Shown piece after piece: positions 24,116-34,357 of a stretch of DNA of 64,000 bases. The translations under genes and the position numbers were made by a program. Origin of the DNA: Brachionus rotundiformis (lineage: Eukaryota > Rotifera > Eurotatoria > Ploima > Brachionidae); contig JAESIW010000118.1 in NCBI GenBank assembly GCA_016802295.1, forward strand, positions 443,727 through 507,726, read 5' to 3'. The notes under the pieces were generated by a model, which was given only the letters and a program-made list of their open reading frames with translations, was not told the origin of the DNA and ran no database searches. The first letter of the stretch is position 1. Every line of letters starts with the position of its first letter.

Positions 24116-24455
24116 ATGTGAAATAGTTATAATTTATATAATTTTTATAATTTTTTAAACTTTTGAAGCGACTCTTATTTTTTTGATTTTTATAGCAACT
24201 TTTTTGATAATTAAATTTTTAAAAGTTAATTATTATATTTATTTTTTCTTTTGCACTCAATTTACGTAAAATCCAACAAATAAACAATTTTAGATAAGTA
24301 AAGTAATTAATTTCTTAACTTTTGCGACATTCTGTATAATAATATTTGAAAAAGGAAAAATCAAATAATTAAATATTTAAAAAGAAATTTTTCTCATTTA
24401 TATTTTAAAAAAAATTTTGTTATAGATTTTGTTTTACTTAAAACAAAGATATAAT

Positions 24456-26234
24456 ATGGTTCGTTTTAAAATATCCATCTTAAAGAAATGTCTATTTCTA
24501 TTCATTTTTTTACTTGGAAAATATGATTTTTTTGGTAACTTAATTAGATATAAAAGTAAAATATGGACTCTGTTAATTTTTTTAACTATAAACTTAATTA
24601 AAATAATATCGATCAATAATTTATCATTCTTATTATTTCATTGCATTAACAGAGTTTGTAAAATTTTGCATTTTAATTTAAAATTTTTAAAAGAAATAGC
24701 CAGTTGTACACAAAATGAAATGACGATTTGGAATAACCAAGATTCGAAGAAATTTTTCCTAGGATCTTGTATTATTTATATGGGCCATAATTTGTATACA
24801 GGTCTTAATAATGGGACTTTGATGAAATGGAATTTTTTCAATCAAACTCTTAATGCTGAATATATCGGTTTTCTAAATGAGATAATAGCCATTGAAGAAA
24901 TTGAAAACCAAACTTTGGCTTTTGGCTTAAAAAATAAAATTTTTTTATGGAATCTAACTAACAATGCTAAAATAAACGAAATAAACTTACCAGACATGTT
25001 GGTGACATTTAAGGTATCCTACAATAAGTCTATTTTAGTTTGTCTTGTTAAAAATGAAAATAAACATAAAAGTTGGGACAAATCTTCAATCAGATTATTC
25101 AATATTGACAAAAAAACATCTACAGATGTCGTAAAAAACCAACAAATATGGTGTTTTGAGATATTAAATGATAATTTTATTGCCTACTGTCACAAAAAGA
25201 GTATAGTAATATTCGATTTGAACAAATATAAAGTGGTTAATGAAACTCAAGTAAAACATCAGATATGGAGTATAAAATATTTAAATAGTAGTTTATTTGC
25301 ATGTGCTTTTCCAGATGGCAAGGTAGAAATTTGGAATATAACATCCAAATCTTTGACTAAGGAACTAAAAAGCTCGGGCGCTCATTTTTCTAAGCCCAAA
25401 TTGGAAAAATCGGGAAATTTATTAGGCTTAAGCTTCAGCAACAAAATTCATGTATGGAATTTAGATAATAGTCAAAGAATTGCCAAATTAAAACACGATT
25501 ATGATGTCAATTCATTTAGTTTTATTAATTGTAATATTTATTTTTCAAGATTTAAATATTAAATAATTTTTCAAGATAGTTCAAATTTTGAATATAATAT
25601 CACTGATTCAGAATCTTTTGAACATGAAACTTTGGCACTGAGTGACCTACCATCAGATTCAATAGTGCTCATGTTAAATTATGAAACTGATGTTCATGAT
25701 TGTCTTTCGAATTGTTCACATAGAGGTTCATGTGTCTTAACAAAGGCAAATAAATTCTCTTGTCAATGCGCTGCTGATTTTGGTGGACGATATTGTGAAA
25801 TCGATTTGAGATCATGCTCTTCTAATCCATGCCTTAACAATGGAACATGTCTAGAGACAGTAGATAAATCTTCAGTGAATTCAAGGAGATCATATGAATG
25901 TAATTGTAGCTTAAATTATTATGGTAAAAATTGCCAATTTGATAAAAATGTCTGTCAAAATGAAAAATGTTCATTACATGGTATATGTGTACCAGTTAAC
26001 TTTGAACCAAAGTGTAAATGCTTCTCACTATATGAAGGTGAAAAATGTGAAATTGAAAAACAAGAAAAAAAGTACATCGATGGAATAAAAAAAACGACAA
26101 ATTACATAGCAATTATAATTTTGATATTATTCTTTTTGGTATGTATTCTGATTGATTTGAGTAATATATTTTGTAGAAAACATTTTAAAAAAATGAAGAA
26201 ACCACAAAAATATAGATTTGTGTATGTAAATTAG
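24456..26234 (+). CDS. WD40-like propeller + three EGF repeats + transmembrane protein
   Basis: Exons 24456-25530 and 25576-26234 give 577 residues. The 45-nt intron (25531-25575, GTAATA...TTCAAG) removes an in-frame TAA at 25560 and restores phase, so this is one gene rather than two. A hydrophobic N-terminus (KCLFLFIFLL) acts as signal peptide or anchor; a further intron at about 24536-24655 is possible because that part reads as hydrophobic nonsense. Residues about 75-355 show repeated WD40-like strands ending in TIWN, MKWN, FLWN, RLFN, IFDL, EIWN and HVWN. EGF modules follow at about 401-433, 438-478 and 484-516, each with six Cys, then a helix at about 533-553 and a short basic tail. This suggests an extracellular propeller on a membrane stalk. 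Function unknown. Confidence 0.8.
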
Positions 26235-27429
26235 AGATTTAATTTCGTATTTATAAAATGATATAAACATTTATTTATAAATAATATTAACTTTATTTTT
26301 TACTAATTTTCATTTGACTTTTTATTACTTAGAAAATTTAAAAATATTCTTCAAGTCAGAAAAATAGGCCCAGATTGGCCATAAACAAAGATACTGGAAG
26401 AACAAAAAAGAAATTAAAATTTGAATATTTTTTAATAAAATTTTTAAATTTTTTTTCAAATTTCTAAAAATATCTTGGAATATAGTACCATTAGTAATCG
26501 GCAACTTAAAATGTAATTGGAATCGTTTTTTATCTCTTTATTTACAAGGTTAATTAATTAATCTTATCATGAAGACCGATTAACGCATCATTTATTTAAA
26601 TATAAAATGGTTTTTAAAAAAATTAGAAAATTTGTTTATAAAAATATTTAAAAATGTAAAACATTGAAATATTTTAATAAAATTTTTTGAATTTTCCTAA
26701 AAAATCTGAGAAAAATCATTTTTCAGTCAGCCATCTTAACTTAACCGGACGACTTTTCTGTCCGAATTAATTTTTCCGTAATTTCAATTATTCGGAAAAA
26801 TGTCAAATATAAAAGGATAAAAATTTTCTAGATTTTAGTTAAATTACAGTCATAAATGTAATAAAAAACAATTTAGAATTAACTCATCAATATTTGATCT
26901 AATTAAATTATTAAAATGCATCTCAGATAGTCTTTCTTTAACATTAGATAACAATTCAAAATTTTTTTATTTCGTTTTACTTTTTTCGGAAGAGGGAAAA
27001 GACATAATTGTTTTTTTATCTTCTAATAAAAGTTCTTATTTTTTCGTTTTAAAAATCCGTACTAAAGATTCCCAATTACCAAAAGTTTTTATTATTAAAA
27101 GCCTATTAAAGAGGCAGGGACTATGAAATTCTGTCCGAGTACCAAATTTTCCGACTATAAACGTTCCGAATAAAAGAACGTCGACAGTAATACTTTTAAA
27201 TATTGAATGCTTGAATTTGTTAACTAAACTAATTTAGATGTCTTTATTAAATAATATGTATTAAAACTTTGTTAATGTTTTTTGCTAGTAATCTATAAAT
27301 AAAACTTTTAAATTTAATCCGAACAATTTTTTTCCTGATTATTGTTATCGTGTAAACTTGATAGTCCGATCTAATTCTTTCAATGCTTGTTCCTTTAAGA
27401 TACATTTTTTTACAAATTTTTTGTCCCTT
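26235..27429. other. Intergenic, AT-rich
   Basis: No gene is seen. The 3' end of the WD40/EGF gene lies near 26270-26300. The patch at 26740-26790 is slightly GC-richer but has no frame. Confidence 0.45.
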
Positions 27430-28010
27430 TATTTTTATGTGAATGGTAAATCCGTGACCAAGCTGGAAAGCCTTGATGCTACCAAAGCTTTTGATAAGTT
27501 ATGACGTGAAGGTTTATTCAAAAAGCTTTATGGAAAAATTGCTATCAAGATATGGAGACTATTGGTGTTATACTATAAGGTATCGAAAATTATAGTCAAT
27601 GTTTGTCATAGCAAACATATATGAGACCACACAAAGTGTGAAACATTCTATCACCTTATTTAACTATTTTATAAATGGTCCATTGGAAGAATGTCAGGCC
27701 TTAAATATGGATGCCAGAGTTGGTGAACATAATCTCTATGTAATTGATTACTGTGATGATATCATGTTGATGGCTTCAAAGAGTAACGATATGAATCAAT
27801 TGTTGCAAGTGTGTCATATTAATGCGACAGAATGGAAAATGCTGCATATTGGCAAAGTGAAACTTGAAAAACTCAATATCAGACAGAACAGATTAATTAA
27901 AAAGTCCATTGGTATCTCAAAATATGGTAAAACGTGTCCAATTTTCAAAATTCTCAATATTGACTCAGTACAAGAACTTTCAAAGATTCACTAAGAGCTC
28001 AAGTCTTTAT
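27430..28010 (+). pseudogene. Decayed LINE reverse transcriptase
   Basis: Reads in shifting frames as a non-LTR reverse transcriptase. The first part gives LESLDATKAFDKL then a stop, then REGLFKKLYG (palm motif with the first catalytic Asp region). From about 27680 a frame reads NMDARVGEHNLYVIDYCDDI, the YADD box with Cys replacing Ala, followed by LMASKSNDMNQLLQVC and the thumb-like RQNRLIKKSIGISKYGKTCP. Stops and frameshifts make it dead. Class within LINEs is not clear. Confidence 0.8.
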
Positions 28011-28562
28011 ACAAAGTAAAAAATATTGAATTCAAACAAGGACCGAAAAAATGGTAAATGATTATATGGTAAGTATTTTTAAAGTTTTTTTCAATCAAAA
28101 ATAAAACTATTGTAACATTAATAAATTTTTGAGTGGTAAAAAAAATTCTAAATTAAATCAAAAAAAATTTTTTTTCACATTATATTAATTTAATAACGAT
28201 TAAGTTGATTTCTTTGGTCTACCAGACTTCGTTTTTACATATTTTTAAACATTCTATTGATTCGAAATTATTTAAAAATAATATTTAGATAAAAAACTAA
28301 AAAAATAATTTATCTGACTTAAAATTAAAAACACAATTTTCCTATTTTATCATTTTATGTATTTAACACAAAAATTTTGTGCGGAAACATTAATCTTAAT
28401 TTTCTAGAAAATTTTGTGCTGAGAAGATTTTTGTTTGTGTGTGTCAGATTTCTTTTGTGTGGATCAGATTTTTCATTGTGGGGACATAATATTCTCTTTT
28501 TTCAAATATACTGGACAACTAGAGTTTCTTTAATTGAATAAGTAAAAAATAAATTTTTTTTG

Positions 28563-29042
28563 TACACTACAATTTAAAACTAAATTGTTTGCATTTTGTT
28601 CCTCTCCTCTTCCCTTCTTCTTCATTACCTCTTCCTGCACTCTTCCTTTCTTTTCCTTGGAGATTTTTTCGATATTTTTATTTTCTCAATAGTTTGAGTG
28701 TTAAGATTTCATTAGATTTCCGATTAATGAGAGGGAGATCACATTATACTTTAAAGGTTTTAAGTCTTGTGAGTTGAAAAATTTGATAATTGAAGACAAA
28801 GTATTTGATAATTTTGAAGTTAAGAACCTGAAGGTAATATTATTTTATTATCTACATATCTGATTGTTTTAATTAAGCGTCTGTTTAATGAATGACCCAT
28901 TTCAAATAATTTGACATCAGAACAGTCAACTATGAAGACATTTTACTTACTAATAAAAATTAATTAAATTATCTCTTTTCTCAAAAAGAAGAAGAAGAGG
29001 TGAGGAATAAAATCGTACAAGTTAGTTTTAAATTGTACTGTA
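28563..29042. mobile_element. TIR element (non-autonomous DNA transposon), copy A
   Basis: It starts TACACTACAATTTAAAACTA and ends in the inverted counterpart TAGTTTTAAATTGTACTGTA, giving terminal inverted repeats of roughly 27 bp. The interior holds a CT-rich tract (28600-28660) and no coding frame. A second copy, in reverse orientation, is at 36504-37006. Both sit directly next to the same LINE 3' fragment, so the two elements were copied together. Confidence 0.75.
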
Positions 29043-29742
29043 ATTTGTTAAATTAAATATTTTTTAAAATAGGAATAAATAAAAAAACTTAAAAAATTGA
29101 GACAAATTCTTCATTTATTTATATCCTCTATTTTAATAATTTTTCGAAATTTTTACTTTCATGTTTCAGTTAAATTTAATGACATTGCTTTTTTAGATAC
29201 TTAAGGTAACCTTTGTAAATCTCTAATTGGAAGATTAGCCTTTTCCCTGTCTTAACTCTCTTTCAGAAACTAATCTTCCAGAATCAAAAGACTAGAAGTA
29301 ATCCAAAATTCAGCAGTCCGTTCTTTACTAAAACTGATAAAAAACTTAAACTACTGACAGTGTCAAATCGACTCCTTGAGTTGAGTGAGAGATATGTTAG
29401 GGCAGGACTGAGCCATTCTGTTCCATTGGTCGTCAGACTGGTGGAAGAATATCGAATCAAGATTTATTGAGTACCTGCACAAATTATATAACTGCTACCT
29501 AGCTATCACATAAAATTATTTGGCAAAAAAATAAAGTTATATGTACACAAGTGCGTAAAATTGCCATGTTAAGAAATTTGGTAAGAATTTATTTTTAGAT
29601 AAAATAAAATTTAGAAAAAAAATTTTTACTTGAGAAAAGAAATTAATGAAAAAAATTTAAATTAATTAAATAAACCCAAACTCACTATTTTTAACTATAC
29701 TTTAAATTAATTAGACTTTTATATTATTAGAACTTGTAAGAT
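29043..29742 (+). pseudogene. LINE 3' fragment, copy A
   Basis: Holds the last part of a non-LTR reverse transcriptase ORF, about 29255-29470. In frame it reads LTVSNRLLELSERYVRAGLS then HSVPLVVRLVEEYRIKIY and a stop, which resembles the C-terminal tail of many LINE polyproteins, followed by an AT-rich 3' UTR. The same segment occurs inverted at 35808-36503. Confidence 0.75.
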
Positions 29743-29952
29743 TAAAAATCCAATTTAATTTTGAATAATTGTTTATTATTATTTTTTGCTCTATCAACGT
29801 CATTTTTTTTGAAAAATATTAATTTTTAAAAAATGGTTAATTATGGACTGAGTGTATTTTTGATGAATTCAAGAAAAACCTTACTGAATTTTTTTTTTAT
29901 TTAAGAAAGCTAAATTAAAAATAAAAATCCTTTTTTATAAAAAAAGAAAAAT
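29738..29952 (+). repeat. ~210-bp repeat Y, copy A
   Basis: Nearly identical, in the same orientation, to 35501-35710, from ATTAAAAATCCAATTTAAT to AAAAAAAGAAAAATGAT. It abuts the LINE fragment here and is followed by GAAGAAGAGGTGAGGAATAA, a fragment of the TIR element's right end. It is direct while the neighbouring LINE/TIR block is inverted between the two loci. Confidence 0.85.
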
Positions 29953-30131
29953 GATGAAGAAGAGGTGAGGAATAAAAGCGTTAATTTTAAATTGAAATGT
30001 ACGATTCTCCCATCTATTTAATCAAATACAGATTAAATATAGGGTCCATAAGAAATGTCTGTAAATTTAATGGTAAAAGTCTTTGTACAAGCAATAAAAA
30101 TATTAATTAAAAAATTATTTTCATCATTTTA

Positions 30132-31769
30132 TTAAACATATTCATTCAATTTAAGCAATAAAAACAAAAAGAATACAAAACCGAATGTCAAACTCAGTAC
30201 TAAAAAAAACAACTCATTTAGCATAAAAATATTTACAAGACTAAAAATTAGACTTCCTATCGATTTCCTAAATATAATTAAATTTTAGATTATTTAATTT
30301 ATAAAATTTTTTGCAGTCTTACCAATAAAAATAGTTTGAAAAACTAATTGAAGAGCTCATCATGAAGAGATAAGCATACAAGACACACACATGTATTTCC
30401 AAGAGTGTGAGCTCAACTTGTAACATAGCTTTAAAAAATTTAAAGTTAAAATTTCAACTTTTTTAATTAGGGCTTACTTTGGTAAAAATAGAATAAAAAG
30501 TTATTGACTATTTCACAGTCTTTTAGAACAGCAATAAGAAAATAAGTCAAGTAATTTAATAGAATAGCCAAAATTGATAAGAAATTTAGGGATAAAAATC
30601 TGGATACAATCACAAAAATGACCAAGCCGGACAATGTAAAAAGACATCTAATAAATGCAGAGTGTAAAGCTATCGAATTGTCTATCGAAGCTGTAAGCGT
30701 TTTTTCCATAAAAGCATTCAATCCACCTAAATAGATAGTTACTGGTACAATTAGAAGTTGTTGTTTGTCCTTCAGCTGGATCCAGTTGGCAAAAAAATAC
30801 TTTATTTGGCGCTCTTGTAAATCAACATAGTTGTCCATCAATAAGGCAGATAACAAAAATACAGCCCCTGTTACCAACATCATCAAGACGTTTAAAGAAA
30901 TCCATGAATTGGTTAATAATAAAATTTCACAATAAATTAATTTATTCCAAACAAAACCTTAACAATTAAAATTAAATTTTTTTTTATTTTTTTTAAATTC
31001 TAATTAAATTTTACTAGTTAAATTGAGAGAAAAAAAAGATGAATAGAACAAAAAAAGTATTTTCAAATCGGACTCATAAGAGTGTCTCGAGTAAATTGTA
31101 CTTATTTGCTTCACATATACTAATGATGCTATAAAAAGCGTATTTCCAAGTACTTAATATTTAATTTTATAATAAATTGTGTGTCCAAAATTAAATTTCT
31201 CCTTACTTTGATTTAAAATTAGAGCTAAAAATAAAAATTTTAAGTTTTGTTTTTATGACTAAAGGCCCTCAGATCAGAAAAAATAAATTTTAAATAATCT
31301 TAGTACATCTGAAAGTCTTGGGATCGCACATCTTACCAATTAGAGCAAAGCTATTCGAATTCACCATATTGGCTGCATGGGATATTATATAAGAAGCTAA
31401 TGAGATAAGAATGGCGTATTTTGGGCTGAATTTTGAGATCAAAATCTGAGGCACTGCAATTGTGCTGAGAAAAAGAAGAAGAAAATTGATCATGATTATA
31501 AAAGTGTGACCAATTTTCACATCGGGCAATGCTTTTTGTGCAAGTTGGGAAATCTTTATTGAGGTTTCACTTTGACCTGAGTCTGTCTTCAAACTTAGGA
31601 GCAAAGTTGAGCATAATGATACCACAATCAAATTTCTAATGATCTTCCTCTTGGAATATTTCCACGATGATACTTCTCTGAGAGATTGATCTTGATACAA
31701 ATCTTGCTCGGAGACGCCATAGCTAGAAATGGCCGTATCGGCTCGAACTAATATCTCAATATCCATCAT
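30132..31769 (-). CDS. UNC93-like major facilitator membrane protein
   Basis: Five exons, 31769-31337, 31152-31015, 30957-30478, 30428-30323 and 30267-30132, sum to 1293 nt, 430 residues, near the length of animal UNC93A. Introns have GT..AG ends and consistent phase. Recognisable family segments are KIIRNLIVVSLCSTLLLSL (TM1), VPQILISKFSPKYAILISLA (TM2 region), ASLVYVKQISTIYS (TM4 loop), LNLTSFVWNKLIYCEIL (TM5/6), LLIVPVTIYLGGLNAF (TM7) and SISFSNYFYWKSIGSLIFSL near the end. About a dozen hydrophobic segments are expected. UNC93 members regulate K+ channels or traffic Toll receptors; the role here is unknown. It is more divergent than most genes in the window. The start (MMDIEIL) has an acidic cytosolic leader. 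Confidence 0.82.
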
Positions 31770-34357
31770 TTTAGCTTTAATTTTAAATTAAAAAAATTAT
31801 GATTATGTAAACAGATGTATCAAGGGTTTTTTTTAAATCCAAACTAGCTATTATACTCCTTGGATTTTTTTAAAGCTAAAAATAGTTTGGATGCCAATTT
31901 TATCCACGCTTAGTTTTGGATTTATAAGCTATTTTATTCAAAACTAAGCATTCAAAATTGCTCTTAATTAGATTGTATTCGATTATGAGCGGAAATATTA
32001 CTTAGATTAATTTTAAATTATTTTATAAAATTGTACTAGTTAAACATTTTGTTCAATTTTTTAAGAATAAAATTTCGTTTATACGGTTTAATTTTATTTA
32101 TAGTCTCTAATTAAAAATTGTCTCTTTGGCATTGTCGAAAAAAGAACTATTTTTTTAAGCTTATTTTTTAGGAAAGAAATTCGTCAAAACAAATTGATGT
32201 TTTTTAAACATCAGGTAAGAAAATTGAGTAAATTTTGTAAAAGATTTAAGTGCCTATTCAAGTCCATAAATCTTATTTATAAATAAATTCAAATAATAAT
32301 TAAAATTGTGCCAAGATTTGGCAGACCCAATGTTTCAACTGGCAGAATATATGCCATTAAGTCCAAGACATCATTACATGCTCTAACACAATTGAATGTT
32401 TTCAAATGGCATAAATGATCAGCTTCTTTGGTTCTGGAAAAAAAAATACTAAAATCGAAATTTGTTCAAAAATCAAGATTAGCGAAATATTAAAAAGACA
32501 AATAAAAAAATTGTATCTCTATGAGTGGAATGATGGAGCAAGATTAAATTAGCAAAACTAATATTTAGTGACCAAATAAACACTTTAGTAAAAGATGAAA
32601 AAAAAAAATCAAACAAACATGCTAGGTTTAATAAATTCAAAAAGCAGACCATTCTTTCAGATATCAGATCATACAAAACTTAATTATTTTATTTGATTAT
32701 TTCATTTTAAATTTTAAATTTAAACAATCAGAAAACTTAAAAGATTTTTTTAATAAAACATCTTTCTTTCAGTTTGGTTTTTTATTTTTATTTAATAACC
32801 CATATTTTAGGTGGAAAATTTGGACCGCCAAAAAGGGAGATGGTTGCCGGGGTCAGCGGATACGGTCACGGTTTTCAAAAATTTTTGCTGCATTGATGTC
32901 CACTTGTACGTATTCCTAGATTATTAATTTATATCTTTTTTTTCAAATTTGGCAAAATCAGTTGAATGAACCACTTTCCATAGAATCAAATTTTTTATTT
33001 GTTTTCAAATTTGAATATTGAAATTAAAGAGTATAAAAAATTTTATGAACTATAAAAGGAACTTTTAGATAACTTGAAGCAATCTTTGATTATTAAAAGA
33101 AAAAGAATTAATATATCATTCTCGCTAATTTATTGAAACAATCTAAAATCATTAATTATCATTAAAACTTTTTTTTATTAATACCATTTTTTTAGTGGAA
33201 AAAAAAACTGATTAGTTGGTAAAAACTTAAATAGGATTTTTTTGTGTTAATATTGTTTACCATTCAATTGTAAGAATCCTAAATTAAGTTGAAATAATGT
33301 AAATTAGAGCAAAGTTTATGAAAGTGTAGTTTTTGTTATATAGATTGGTATAACACCTTAACATACTTTGAATATCATTGTTTATCAGCTTAATTATTTA
33401 GACAATATCCTGTTACAAGTAAAAGTTGGGAGCTTTTATATTTCACTGAATAAACACTGTAGAGTAAATAATGTGGAAAACTTAATTGGTCTAACCATCA
33501 GTATTTAAAAAACTCTCCGAGGAGTTAAAGTACAACCAAATTTGGCAAAGCTAGAACTTTTATGAATGTTAGACCCATCATCTCAAGATTACATGGGTCT
33601 GAAAATTTCTACCAAAGATTTCTGAGTGCTGAATATTGCACAATACTTGGATTTGATTTAGCATGTTATGCTAAACATGTTTCTGTAATGTTAAATTTTT
33701 TGATTAAAAATTGAAATAATTATATTTGAGAATGATCATAAAATTTTATTTATTTAGAACTAATTTTCAAAAAAATTTACTTAGTTTGTTAAAAAGAAGC
33801 GACTTTCTCTACATCATTCAAAATTCTAAATTATTCTATAATTATTTTGTTAAATGAATTAAAAATTAAAACGAAAATCTAAATTTAACTAATTTGCGTC
33901 AATTTAAAAAACATAAAAATATAATTTAGAATCTTAAATGCATCTTTTATTTTTATTATATTCTAGATTTATGACATAAAAAGATATTTAAATAAATAAT
34001 AATAATTTAAACAAAAATTGATGTATTTTTTCAATCTGCACCGTATTCACCTCGTGACTCTTCAATGTAGTCTTCAATACAAATTTTCAATTTTAGAACA
34101 TAGAGAGGGCTTAAAACCTTCTTTTGATTTGATTTTGGAAAAATATTCTCTTGCCAAATATAAAGTCCCTAGTTCATTTACTTAATAAAAAAAATTAAAT
34201 TTCATTCTTTTTTTTTTAAACTTAAATTATGCATTTCTCATTTTTTCTGCAATAATTTTCTCAAATAAATCACCGGTTTTCATAATGTTTACTTGCATTT
34301 TTGTGATTAAAATTTCAATTCTAATTTAAAATTTTAGCTTATTTTACTTTATCTTTA
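31770..34357. other. Intergenic between the UNC93-like gene and folliculin
   Basis: The two genes diverge, so both promoters are here. Two stretches stand out. 32316-32446 is open on minus for over 45 codons (reading RTKEADHLCHLKTFNCVRAC and then NDVLDLMAYILPVETLGLPN). 32815-32890 is GC-rich and open on plus (GKFGPPKREMVAGVSGYGHG). Neither is recognised. 33410-33670 may be a decayed repeat. Confidence 0.4.

Noticed and set aside
23784..24158. A 124-codon plus frame
   Set aside because: It is the translation of the foldback transposon and its flanks; the two halves are reverse complements, so no real protein is expected.
25560..25562. In-frame TAA taken as proof of a pseudogene or of two genes
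   Set aside because: A 45-nt GT..AG intron of typical size spans the stop and keeps the phase.
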